Below are positions 31,408-39,826 of a DNA stretch of 64,000 nt, piece by piece. The notes below the pieces were generated by a model. That model saw only the letters and a list, made by a program, of their open reading frames with translations, did not search any database and was not told where the DNA came from. Both the position numbers and the translations under genes were made by a program. Source of the stretch: Sellimonas caecigallum (GTDB lineage Bacteria; Bacillota; Clostridia; Lachnospirales; Lachnospiraceae); NCBI RefSeq assembly GCF_045038405.1, contig NZ_CP173660.1, positions 1,736,001 through 1,800,000 on the forward strand. Direction: 5' to 3'. Within the stretch, counting starts at the first letter, position 1, and the number at the start of each line of letters is the position of its first letter.

Positions 31408-31447
31408 AATAACGAAAGATAATACATACAGCCAGGGGGACAGAATC

Positions 31448-32638
31448 ATGAAGCAGATCAGGGAAGATTACAATCATACGATTAACGCGTGTTATATTGG
31501 ATTTATCACGCAGGCTATCGTAAACAATCTTGTGCCGCTTTTGTTTCTCACATTTCAGAGACAGTATGGTTTTACGCTTGATGAGATCGCATTTCTTGTT
31601 TCCTTGAATTTTGGCGTGCAGCTTCTGACAGATGCCTGCGCACCGAGAATTGTGGACAAGATGGGGGAACGGGGAGCGATCATGGCAGCACATTTGTTTT
31701 CCGGGGCAGGGCTTTTGGGACTTTCTTTTCTTCCAAAGATTGTCTGGGATCCGTATGTGGGGATTGCAGCAGCCATTGTCTGTTATGCTGTGGGAGGCGG
31801 TCTTATCGAAGTGATGGTAAGTCCCATTGTGGAGGCGTGTCCGACAAAACGGAAGGAAGCGGCCATGAGTCTTCTTCATTCCTTTTATTGCTGGGGACAT
31901 GTGGCAGTCATCTTGCTGAGCACTGCATTTTTCGCAGTATTCGGGACAAAAAGATGGGATGTGCTGGCATGTCTTTGGGCAGTTATCCCGCTTCTGAATA
32001 CGGTGTATTTCCGATTTGTACCAATTTTTCCTATTGTGGAAGAAGGCAGAGGGATGACCATTTTGGAGCTTGCAAAGAAGAAAATTTTCTGGATCCTGTT
32101 CCTGGTCATGATCGCGGCCGGTGCAGCGGAACAGGGAATGAGTCAGTGGGCAAGCGCTTTTGCAGAGGCAGGGCTTGGAGTAGAAAAGACAGTAGGCGAC
32201 CTGGCAGGGCCGTGTATGTTCGCCGTTTTCATGGGTGTGGCCCGGGCCTTCTACGGGAAATACAGCGAACAGATCCCTCTTCGGAAATATATGCTGTGCA
32301 GCGGAGGCCTGTGTATCGCCGCTTATCTTTTGGCAGGGCTTTCCACACATCCGGCAGCAGGACTTGCAGGATGCGCGCTGTGCGGGCTGTCTGTGGGAAT
32401 CATGTGGCCGGGAGCTTTCAGTACAGGAGCGGCCGCTCTCCCAAGAGGAGGAACAGCCATGTTTGCCCTTTTTGCGCTTGCAGGAGATCTCGGGTGCTCG
32501 GCAGGTCCGGGACTTGTGGGGATGGTGTCAGAGGCGGCTGGAAACAGTCTGAAAATGGGACTTCTCTCTGCCGTTGTATTTCCGGTTCTTTTAATGGTTG
32601 GGATCAGTCTTGTAAAAAATGAGAAGAAAAATAATTAG
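31448..32638 (+). CDS. MFS transporter
   Basis: A 396-residue major facilitator with about twelve membrane helices. The loop between helices 2 and 3 (CAPRIVDKMGERGAIMAAH) matches the MFS signature region, and the pattern resembles sugar permeases of the FucP/FHS-type group, with helix-rich glycine motifs such as GGGLIEVMVSPIVEACP near 117. Substrate is unknown. The start ATG 31448 has GGGGGA upstream. glpK follows after 27 bases, so a polyol or sugar substrate is possible, but there is no glycerol facilitator next door. The IS element lies directly upstream and its end supplies a TACAAT that could serve as part of a promoter. Confidence 0.85.
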   Translation: MKQIREDYNHTINACYIGFITQAIVNNLVPLLFLTFQRQYGFTLDEIAFLVSLNFGVQLLTDACAPRIVDKMGERGAIMAAHLFSGAGLLGLSFLPKIVWDPYVGIAAAIVCYAVGGGLIEVMVSPIVEACPTKRKEAAMSLLHSFYCWGHVAVILLSTAFFAVFGTKRWDVLACLWAVIPLLNTVYFRFVPIFPIVEEGRGMTILELAKKKIFWILFLVMIAAGAAEQGMSQWASAFAEAGLGVEKTVGDLAGPCMFAVFMGVARAFYGKYSEQIPLRKYMLCSGGLCIAAYLLAGLSTHPAAGLAGCALCGLSVGIMWPGAFSTGAAALPRGGTAMFALFALAGDLGCSAGPGLVGMVSEAAGNSLKMGLLSAVVFPVLLMVGISLVKNEKKNN

Positions 32639-32665
32639 AAACAGCAAAATACAGGAGGTGTCGAG

Positions 32666-34162
32666 ATGGGAAAATATATTATGGCGCTGGACGCGGGAAC
32701 AACGAGCAACCGTTGTATTCTGTTTAATAAAAAAGGAGAGATCATGAGCGCCGCGCAGAAGGAGTTTACACAGTATTTTCCAAAACCAGGATGGGTTGAA
32801 CATGATGCAGATGAAATCTGGTCGACCCAGCTTGGAGTGGCGGTGGAGGCCATGAGTAAGATAGGGGCATCCGCCGAAGACATTGCAGCTATCGGAATCA
32901 CAAATCAGAGGGAGACTGCTGTCGTATGGGAAAAAAAGACAGGAAATCCGATCTGCCATGCCATTGTCTGGCAGTGCCGGAGAACCGCAGAATATTGTGA
33001 TGAGCTGAAAGAACGTGGGCTGGAGGAATGGTTTCGCAGAAAGACCGGACTTACCATCGACGCGTATTTTGCAGGGACAAAACTTAGATGGATTCTGGAA
33101 AATGTGGACGGAGCGCGTGAGAAGGCGCAAAAAGGGGAGCTTCTGTTTGGAACGGTAGAGACATGGCTGATCTGGAAACTGACAAAGGGAAGGGTCCATG
33201 TGACGGATTATTCCAACGCTTCACGCACGATGATGTTCAATATCAACACACTGGAATGGGATGAAGAGATCCTGGAAGTGCTTGGAATACCGGCCTGCAT
33301 GCTGCCGAAACCGGTACCGTCAAGTGCTGTTTATGGACAGACAGATCCGGCTTTCTTCGGAGGAGCTATCCCGATCGGAGGAGCGGCCGGCGATCAGCAG
33401 GCAGCATTGTTTGGGCAGACGTGTTTTGAAGCGGGAGGAGCAAAAAATACCTACGGAACAGGATGCTTTCTTCTGATGAACACCGGAGAAAAACCAGTGT
33501 TTTCCAAAAACGGTCTTGTCACGACCATTGCCTGGGGACTGAACGGAAAAGTAAACTATGCGTTGGAAGGATCCATTTTTGTGGCAGGTGCTGTCATTCA
33601 GTGGCTGCGGGACGAGATGCGGCTCATTGACTCGGCTGCGGATTCCGAGTATATGGCGCAAAAGGTAGATGATACAAATGGATGCTATGTGGTTCCAGCC
33701 TTTACCGGACTTGGAGCACCGTACTGGGATCAGTATGCCAGAGGAACGATCGTGGGCATCACAAGAGGGGTCAATAAGTGCCACATCATTCGGGCGGCAC
33801 TGGAATCTTTGGCTTACCAGGTGCATGATGTCATACGCGCCATGGAAGCAGACTCCGGGATTCCGCTCACATCTCTCAAAGTGGACGGAGGAGCCAGTGC
33901 CAACAATTTCCTGATGCAGGTACAGGCAGATATCAACCGCACCCCGGTCAAACGTCCAAAATGTGTGGAGACAACAGCGATGGGTGCTGCTTACCTGGCG
34001 GGACTTTCCGTAGGGTACTGGTCTGATACGGAAGAAATCCGGAAAAACTGGGCTGTAGATCAGGAATTTCTGCCTAAGATGGGGGAAGAAGAGCGTAAAG
34101 CAAAGCTAAAGGGATGGAAAAAGGCGGTCCGGTATGCCTTCGACTGGGCCAGAGATGAATAA
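32666..34162 (+). CDS. glpK: Glycerol kinase
   Basis: A 498-residue FGGY kinase that phosphorylates glycerol to glycerol 3-phosphate. Landmarks: MALDAGTTSNRCILFN at the N end for phosphate binding, ITNQRETAVVWEKKTGNP and IVWQCRRT near 80-105 for glycerol binding (Arg-Glu pair), FAGTKLRWILENV, the ATP-side GGAAGDQQAALFGQTCF and the C-terminal KVDGGASANNFLMQ. Length is typical. ATG at 32666 has AGGAGGTG upstream. It is likely co-transcribed with the MFS gene. The glycolytic PPi-PFK gene follows under its own promoter. Confidence 0.96.
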   Translation: MGKYIMALDAGTTSNRCILFNKKGEIMSAAQKEFTQYFPKPGWVEHDADEIWSTQLGVAVEAMSKIGASAEDIAAIGITNQRETAVVWEKKTGNPICHAIVWQCRRTAEYCDELKERGLEEWFRRKTGLTIDAYFAGTKLRWILENVDGAREKAQKGELLFGTVETWLIWKLTKGRVHVTDYSNASRTMMFNINTLEWDEEILEVLGIPACMLPKPVPSSAVYGQTDPAFFGGAIPIGGAAGDQQAALFGQTCFEAGGAKNTYGTGCFLLMNTGEKPVFSKNGLVTTIAWGLNGKVNYALEGSIFVAGAVIQWLRDEMRLIDSAADSEYMAQKVDDTNGCYVVPAFTGLGAPYWDQYARGTIVGITRGVNKCHIIRAALESLAYQVHDVIRAMEADSGIPLTSLKVDGGASANNFLMQVQADINRTPVKRPKCVETTAMGAAYLAGLSVGYWSDTEEIRKNWAVDQEFLPKMGEEERKAKLKGWKKAVRYAFDWARDE

Positions 34163-34212
34163 CCAAACCAAGGCATGTAATTGTATTAAATAACGAAAAA
34201 AACAAAAAAAGA

Positions 34213-34241
34213 TAGACAATACTGTACAAATGTACTAATAT
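34213..34241 (+). promoter_or_regulatory. Promoter of the first PPi-PFK gene
   Basis: TAGACA (34213-34218), 17 bases, TAATAT (34236-34241). The spacer holds a GTAC-N4-GTAC palindrome (34223-34235) that could be an operator. The leader would be about 100 bases. Confidence 0.5.
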
Positions 34242-34346
34242 AGATATATGCTGTTTGGAACAAAATGTATTTGATCCCGTTCCCGCTTCCGGTGGAGAGG
34301 CCGGCGGTGCACAAAGGGTATAGAAAAGATTACGGAGGTAGAAGGA

Positions 34347-35579
34347 ATGAAAGGAAATGTAATCGTAGGACAGTCTGGCGGTCCGACCGCTGCAATAAAT
34401 TCCAGTCTCGCAGGGGTTTACCGCACAGCAAAAGACAGAGGAGCGAAAAAAGTATACGGAATGCTTCACGGCATCCAGGGACTTCTGGAAGAAAAGTATA
34501 TCGATCTCTCCGAACACATCACAAATGAACTGGACGCAGAGCTTCTGAAACGTACACCGGCGGCTTATCTTGGATCTTGCCGGTATAAACTTCCGGAAAT
34601 CCATGAAGACAGGGAAGTGTATGAAAAGATCTTCGCGATCCTGGAAAAACTGGAGATCGAAGCGTTCATCTACATCGGAGGAAACGACTCCATGGATACC
34701 ATCAAAAAGCTCTCCGATTACGCGATCGTGACAGGATTTAAAACCCGTTTCATCGGATGTCCAAAGACGATCGACAATGACCTGGCTCTTACAGACCACA
34801 CACCAGGATATGGAAGTGCGGCAAAATATATCGGAACATCCATCAAAGAAATCATCCGCGACAGCTTCTGTCTGGAATACAGCAAAGGCCTCGTAACGAT
34901 CGTGGAAATCATGGGACGAAATGCAGGCTGGCTGACAGGAGCAGCGGCACTGGCAAAAGGAGAAGACTGCGCAGGACCGGATATGATCTATCTCCCAGAG
35001 CTGACATTCGATCTTGATAACTTTATGGAACGGATCAAAGACCTTCTTGCAAAGAAAACATCCGTTGTTGTGGCAGTATCCGAAGGAATCCATCTGGCAG
35101 ACGGAAGATACGTGTGCGAACTCGGAACAAGCGTGGACTTCGTGGATGCATTCGGACATAAACAGCTTACCGGAACAGCTGCATATCTGGCAAACTATGT
35201 GGCACACGAAATCGGATGCAAGACAAGAGCGATCGAGCTGAGCACACTTCAGAGATCCGCATCACACTGTGCGTCGAGAGTGGACATCCTGGAAGCATAC
35301 CAGGTAGGCGGTGCAGCAGTCAAAGCGGCAGACGAAGGAGACAACGGAAAAATGGTTGTACTCAAACGTCTCTCCGACGATCCGTATCAGTGCAGCACAG
35401 AAGTCAAAGATGTTCATAAGATCGCAAACGACGAAAAACTGGTACCTAGAGAATGGGTAAACGAAGAAGGAACATACGTGACAGACGAATTTGTGACCTA
35501 TGTAAAACCACTCATCCAGGGAGACGTATCACCAGTTATGGTAGACGGAATCCCGAGACATTTGTATAAACCACACTAG
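34347..35579 (+). CDS. 6-phosphofructokinase, pyrophosphate-type (copy 1)
   Basis: A 410-residue phosphofructokinase making fructose 1,6-bisphosphate. The phosphate-donor site has GGNDSMDT, with Asp where ATP enzymes have Gly in GGDGS, and PKTIDNDL with Lys in place of the Gly of PGTIDND; together these are the known marks of pyrophosphate use. Other motifs are VGQSGGPTAAINSS at the N end, DHTPGYGSAAKYI and IVEIMGRNAGWL. A paralogue with the same marks lies at 44854. ATG at 34347 follows GGAGG. Codon use is notably rich in A-ending codons, as in a highly expressed gene. Confidence 0.92.
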   Translation: MKGNVIVGQSGGPTAAINSSLAGVYRTAKDRGAKKVYGMLHGIQGLLEEKYIDLSEHITNELDAELLKRTPAAYLGSCRYKLPEIHEDREVYEKIFAILEKLEIEAFIYIGGNDSMDTIKKLSDYAIVTGFKTRFIGCPKTIDNDLALTDHTPGYGSAAKYIGTSIKEIIRDSFCLEYSKGLVTIVEIMGRNAGWLTGAAALAKGEDCAGPDMIYLPELTFDLDNFMERIKDLLAKKTSVVVAVSEGIHLADGRYVCELGTSVDFVDAFGHKQLTGTAAYLANYVAHEIGCKTRAIELSTLQRSASHCASRVDILEAYQVGGAAVKAADEGDNGKMVVLKRLSDDPYQCSTEVKDVHKIANDEKLVPREWVNEEGTYVTDEFVTYVKPLIQGDVSPVMVDGIPRHLYKPH

Positions 35580-35588
35580 AATTTAATG

Positions 35589-35630
35589 TATAGGGGACGT
35601 GTTCCGACGAGAAGGTACACGTCCCCTATA
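35589..35630 (+). other. Long perfect hairpin after the PPi-PFK gene
   Basis: TATAGGGGACGTGT pairs perfectly with ACACGTCCCCTATA (14 bp, 14-base loop) nine bases after the stop codon. No T run follows directly, so it may stabilise the mRNA end; a conventional terminator lies at 35667-35704. Confidence 0.65.
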
Positions 35631-35666
35631 TTGCGGTACGCGGACAAATTGTGTGTGAATCATAAG

Positions 35667-35704
35667 AAAAGCGTTGATTTGTAGAGACAGATCGGCGTTT
35701 TTTT
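35667..35704 (+). terminator. Terminator after the PPi-PFK gene
   Basis: A 12-position stem (AAAAGCGTTGAT with ATCGGCGTTTTT, three G-U pairs) followed by seven Ts (35698-35704). Confidence 0.7.
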
Positions 35705-35844
35705 AATGTATTTTTCTATTGCGTATGTTTGGATTGTGCTTCCTACAATCCGGAATACTCCGAGAGCAAACAGAGCGACCAAAAATAAAAAGAAATTATA
35801 GTATGAAAAGAAAAATTAATAAATAATAAAAATATAAAAATCTA

Positions 35845-35873
35845 TTGAAAAAGAAATAATAACAGAGTAAAAT
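35845..35873 (+). promoter_or_regulatory. Promoter of the ABC importer gene group
   Basis: TTGAAA (35845-35850), 17 bases, TAAAAT (35868-35873), in an A/T-rich stretch. The start would be about 40 bases before ATG 35922. Confidence 0.65.
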
Positions 35874-35921
35874 TAAAAATAAGAAAAAAATAATGATAAT
35901 TAAAGGGAGGAGGTGCGAATT

Positions 35922-38216
35922 ATGGGGAAATTTAGGGCATATTTTTTGATGATAGTATTTGCATTGTTTTTATCAGGATGTAACTCTGAGCCAAAGGAAG
36001 AAGAGAACACAGTCACGGAATATTTTTCTGAAGAAAAATTAAAGATGCCGGAAGAACTGTCGAGCTGTTTTGACTTTCGATGTGATGACAATGGGGATTA
36101 CCTGGCAATCGGTCAGGCTCTTGATCAGGGAACGATAGCCTGGAAGTCGCAGGATGAAGGAAAGACGTGGGAGGCATACCTAACACTCCCGGAAGAATGG
36201 AAGAAGAGTCTTGTGACGGAAGCACAGTTTACAGAAGATGGAGGGATTTTCTGTATCATTGCAAAAGATGCCCTGAACATGACAGATCAAGTTCCCCCGG
36301 TATGTTTTATCTATGTGACACCGGAAGGACAGTTTGAAGAGAAGAAGATGGCGGCAGAACAGGACGGACTCAGCGACCTCATCTGTCAGGACGGTATTGT
36401 GTATGGAAGAAATGCGAGCGGTATTGTCAAGGGATATGACTACAAGACCGGGGAAGAGAAGAAATCCTTCGATCAGTCTGATGAGTTTGTCAACCAGTTT
36501 ACGTTGGCAGGGGAACGGATCATTGCCATTGGAATAGATCAGGTAAACCAGTATGACTTGAATACCGGGGAAGTCGTGGAGACAAGTGAAAAGATGAGCA
36601 GTAGTCTTGTGGAATTGTCATCCCGCAATCAGGGATATAATTCTAAGGTGTGTTACGATGCAGAGGAAAATGTAATTTTTCACATAGGGATAGACGGGAT
36701 GTTCCGTTATGATATAGAAAAGGAAAGATTGGAACAGATGCTGTATGGCGAAAACCATGCATTTTCCGATGTGAAAGGATACCTTACAGATGTCTCAATA
36801 CTGGACAATAAAATTGTAATTAATTATGTAGATAAAAACAGAAAGCCAATTGTATGGATTTATACATATGTAGAAGAGGGAATCCAAGTAAAAATGGTAA
36901 AAGAGCTGACAGTATATTCCCTCTGGCAAGATAATATGATGCAAGATCTTGTAAATAAATTTAACTCTGCACAAGATAAGATTCATGCCAATTATGAATA
37001 TGATGTGACATGGGAAAATGGGGTCACACCTAATGATGCAATCAGCAAGCTGAACACAAAGATTGCTGCAGGGGACGGACCGGATGTTTTGCTGTTGGAT
37101 AAACTCAATGCGGATTCATACATAGAAAATGGTCTTTTACGGAATATTTCGAGTGTATTGGATGAAAAGGAACATTATACAAACATCGCGGCACCGTTTG
37201 AGAGAGATGGAAAAATCTATGGTGTACCAATGGAGTTTCATCTTATGGCCATTCATGCAGAAAAGAAGGCGGTAAACTCCATTGGATCACTCGGAAAACT
37301 GGCGGATTATCTGGAGAATTACCACAAGGCACACCCAGATCGTCTGACGCTTGACCGGTGGGAAAGCGATAACTATATGGAAGTATTTTTCCAGACTTAT
37401 TTTCCGGATCTTTTGGAGGATGGAAAGTTAGAAAAAGAAGAGCTGGGAGATTTTTACATGAATCTTGAGAGAATCCATCATGTATCGGAATATGACTGGA
37501 CGGTAAATCGTACAGGAGAAGGAAATGATATGATCAGTTTGGAACATCTATGGCTTAGTGATAACTGGTGGTCGGAAGGGATTCTTGCAATGGGCGAATT
37601 GGATGTATCGATCAGCGGAGTGCTTGGGTGTGACGATGTGGAGCGGCTTTATTACTATGGAGATATAAGAAAAGGGTTATCGTACGATTATTTTAGGAGA
37701 GACGGAAAACCAATCTTTGTGCCTCGTATGATTTTAGCAGCCAGCGGAAATGGAAGATATGGAGAAGAGGCAGAAGATTTTATCTCCTATTGTTTGACTT
37801 CGAAAGCAATGAAAGAAAGGATGGGGGGAAATGGTTTCCCAATTAATCGGGAAGCGTTTAAGTATCCATTTACACTAGGAATTGATGATAAAGAAACCAT
37901 GAAGAACAGTAAAGGAAAGGAGATAGAACTTCCATGCAAGAGTCTCCCTAAGAAAGAACAGGAAAAATTTTTCGATATGGTAGATGGCCTGGAGGAATAC
38001 ACCTACATCGACACGACCATCAAAGAAATCGTGATGGAGCAGGCAGAGAAGTATATCAATGGAGAAGGGACGTTGGAAGAATGCACGGCACTGGCAGCAG
38101 AAAAGGTAAATCTCTATCAACAGGAATCAAGAAGAAGAGAGCAGGAATTTGTTTTATTCTGCCAGGTTTTCTCGGCGTGTTCTTGTTTTCCATTCTGCCG
38201 TTTTTCGATGTGGTAA
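35922..38216 (+). CDS. ABC importer solute-binding lipoprotein with N-terminal propeller
   Basis: A lipoprotein with a lipobox LSGC at residues 16-19, so it is anchored outside the membrane after Lgt. The first about 330 residues look like a beta-propeller, with an Asp-box-like SQDEGKTWEAY. The rest (about 340-735) is a sugar-type solute-binding domain (VNKFNSAQDKIHANYEY, AAGDGPDVLLLDKLNADSYI, DGKIYGVPMEFHL). ATG 35922 is preferred over GTG 35913 because of the GGGAGGAGG spacing. As written the frame runs on to 38216, adding 29 out-of-context residues rich in Cys and Phe. A G instead of C at 38128 would give GAA-TGA, ending the protein at QQE and restoring the permease ATG. Confidence 0.88.
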   Translation: MGKFRAYFLMIVFALFLSGCNSEPKEEENTVTEYFSEEKLKMPEELSSCFDFRCDDNGDYLAIGQALDQGTIAWKSQDEGKTWEAYLTLPEEWKKSLVTEAQFTEDGGIFCIIAKDALNMTDQVPPVCFIYVTPEGQFEEKKMAAEQDGLSDLICQDGIVYGRNASGIVKGYDYKTGEEKKSFDQSDEFVNQFTLAGERIIAIGIDQVNQYDLNTGEVVETSEKMSSSLVELSSRNQGYNSKVCYDAEENVIFHIGIDGMFRYDIEKERLEQMLYGENHAFSDVKGYLTDVSILDNKIVINYVDKNRKPIVWIYTYVEEGIQVKMVKELTVYSLWQDNMMQDLVNKFNSAQDKIHANYEYDVTWENGVTPNDAISKLNTKIAAGDGPDVLLLDKLNADSYIENGLLRNISSVLDEKEHYTNIAAPFERDGKIYGVPMEFHLMAIHAEKKAVNSIGSLGKLADYLENYHKAHPDRLTLDRWESDNYMEVFFQTYFPDLLEDGKLEKEELGDFYMNLERIHHVSEYDWTVNRTGEGNDMISLEHLWLSDNWWSEGILAMGELDVSISGVLGCDDVERLYYYGDIRKGLSYDYFRRDGKPIFVPRMILAASGNGRYGEEAEDFISYCLTSKAMKERMGGNGFPINREAFKYPFTLGIDDKETMKNSKGKEIELPCKSLPKKEQEKFFDMVDGLEEYTYIDTTIKEIVMEQAEKYINGEGTLEECTALAAEKVNLYQQESRRREQEFVLFCQVFSACSCFPFCRFSMW

Positions 38217-38971
38217 GGAGGGCTTTCAGCAATACATCGGGGACGACGTTCGCCGGATTTCGGAATTTTGCCACAGTTTTGCAAAATGAAGCGTTTTTGC
38301 TGAGTGCAAAAAATACTGCGCGGTTCATCCTGACAAGCGTACCGCTGCTTTTGTTCCTGTCGCTTCTGATGGCTTGCTATATCAATGCACGGATTGTACA
38401 TAAAGGGATCGTGAAGGCGGTCATTTTATTCCCAATGGTCATACCGGTATCTACGACGACATTGTTTTGCAGGCTGTTGTTTGACGATGCCGGTATGATG
38501 AACGGGACGATCAGGGCATTCGGCGGCGATCCGATCCGGTGGATGGACAGTGGATATGTGTTCTGGGTGCTTGTGCTTCTGTACATATGGAAGAACATTG
38601 GATTTTGCGTCATTCTCTGGTGTGCGGCTATGGATGCGATCCCGAAGGAGATTTATGAGACGGCGAAGCTTGACGGAGCCGGGTTTTTTACAAGGATGGG
38701 GCGGATCATTCTGCCAATCTTGTCTGCCTCGGCATTTATCATTGTCCTCCTGCTTGTGCTGAACAGTTTCAAAGTCTTTCGGGAGTCTTATATGCTTACT
38801 GGGAACTACCCGCATCGGTCCATCTATATGACACAGAATGTATTTAACAACTGGTTCCAGAGTTTCTCAGTGGAAAAAATGGCCGCAGGTGCAGTTATAG
38901 TGGCTCTTGTGCTGGCAGCGTTTGTGATGATGCTTCAAAAGCGGCTGATGATGAGGTTGGATGAAAGATGA
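38081..38971 (+). CDS. Sugar ABC transporter permease 1 (start codon probably altered)
   Basis: An inner-membrane permease with six helices, the first beginning at about base 38145 (ICFILPGFLGVFLFSILPF). The EAA loop that contacts the ATPase is IPKEIYETAKLDGAGFFTRM. The only ATG in frame near the front is 38081, deep inside the lipoprotein gene; it would add a strange 15-residue leader. The expected start is at 38126-38128, where ATC stands in place of ATG in a context (GAATCAAGAAG) that would otherwise be the standard ATGA stop-start overlap. One base change explains both anomalies. Translation may fail, or the C may be a sequence error. Confidence 0.85.
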   Translation: MHGTGSRKGKSLSTGIKKKRAGICFILPGFLGVFLFSILPFFDVVRRAFSNTSGTTFAGFRNFATVLQNEAFLLSAKNTARFILTSVPLLLFLSLLMACYINARIVHKGIVKAVILFPMVIPVSTTTLFCRLLFDDAGMMNGTIRAFGGDPIRWMDSGYVFWVLVLLYIWKNIGFCVILWCAAMDAIPKEIYETAKLDGAGFFTRMGRIILPILSASAFIIVLLLVLNSFKVFRESYMLTGNYPHRSIYMTQNVFNNWFQSFSVEKMAAGAVIVALVLAAFVMMLQKRLMMRLDER

Positions 38972-39810
38972 AAAAGATGCAGAAAGCGGGAAAGTTCATA
39001 TTTGGATGTATGGTCATAGTCGTCTTCTGTCTGCCTGTGGTGTTCCTCTTTACCGGTTCGCTGAAAGGGACGGAGGAGCTAAGAGAAAGTCTGGGTGCAG
39101 TCATATCAGGAGGAGAGGGCTCATTTCAGTGGAGTTTTTTTCCAGCATATCCGACCTTGCGGCATTATGTGGAGGTTGTGTTTGACAGCCCGGAATTCTG
39201 GACATTGTTTTGGAATTCTGTCCGTATGACCGGACTGATCCTTCTGGGACAGATCATTGTCGGCATCCCGGCGGCGTGGGGATTTGCAAGATACCGGTTC
39301 ACACGGCCGGTCTTTCGGATTTATATGATCCTGATGATGATCCCGTTCCAGGTACGGATGGTGTCCGAGTACTTACTTTTGAGGAGACTGGAACTTTTGG
39401 ATTCACTTTGGGGAATCGTACTTCCAGCTGTGTTTTCTACGTATCCGGTGTTTATTCTGTTTCAGTTCTTTGTGAGCATACCTGAGGAAGTACTGGATGC
39501 GGCCAGAATCGACGGTGCGTCAGAGACAAAGATTTTTTTGAAAATCGGCGTGCCGATTGGAAAAGCTGGGATCTGCAGCTCCTTGATGTTGAGTTTTGTG
39601 GAATACTGGAATCTGATCGAACAACCGATGACATTTTTGGATACAAAATCGCTTTGGCCGCTGTCTCTTTACATGCCGCAGATCACAGAGGCAAGAACCG
39701 GTGTTTCCTTTGCCATCTCGATACTGGTAATGATCCTGCCGTTTTTTGTATTTCTGGCAGGACAGGAGTATATGCAGAAAGGCATTGCAGCTTTTATGAA
39801 AGACGAATGA
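38968..39810 (+). CDS. Sugar ABC transporter permease 2
   Basis: A 280-residue MalG-like permease with six membrane helices and EAA loop SIPEEVLDAARIDGASETKI near 168-187. It overlaps permease 1 by ATGA, which is the linkage that appears broken between the lipoprotein and permease 1. No ATPase gene accompanies the importer, as is usual for CUT1 systems that use a shared ATPase of the MsiK/UgpC kind encoded elsewhere. The imported sugar is not predictable from the sequence; the unusual lipoprotein suggests a complex glycan fragment. Confidence 0.92.
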   Translation: MKKMQKAGKFIFGCMVIVVFCLPVVFLFTGSLKGTEELRESLGAVISGGEGSFQWSFFPAYPTLRHYVEVVFDSPEFWTLFWNSVRMTGLILLGQIIVGIPAAWGFARYRFTRPVFRIYMILMMIPFQVRMVSEYLLLRRLELLDSLWGIVLPAVFSTYPVFILFQFFVSIPEEVLDAARIDGASETKIFLKIGVPIGKAGICSSLMLSFVEYWNLIEQPMTFLDTKSLWPLSLYMPQITEARTGVSFAISILVMILPFFVFLAGQEYMQKGIAAFMKDE

Positions 39811-39826
39811 TTCAGGAGAGAGAAAA

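Larger units (their letters stand above)
28943..31410 (-). mobile_element. IS91-like element with tyrosine recombinase and HUH transposase
   Basis: A 2.47-kb unit with two overlapping minus-strand genes, a tyrosine recombinase followed by an IS91-family HUH transposase. The two ends carry inverted repeats: ATTGTACCAATTCGC at 28943-28957 matches the reverse complement of 31396-31410 at 14 of 15 positions, and a GACGG follows on both sides a little further in. Outside the repeats no target duplication is evident. Typical IS91 elements lack terminal inverted repeats, so these may be recombinase sites. The element separates the nitrogen operon from the MFS-glpK genes. Boundaries are proposed from the repeats only. 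Confidence 0.65.

Noticed and set aside
31376..31410. Complete outward promoter at the right end of the IS91-like element
   Set aside because: TACAAT is present at 31405-31410 but no -35 lies at 16-18 bases; TTGCAC is 23 bases away.
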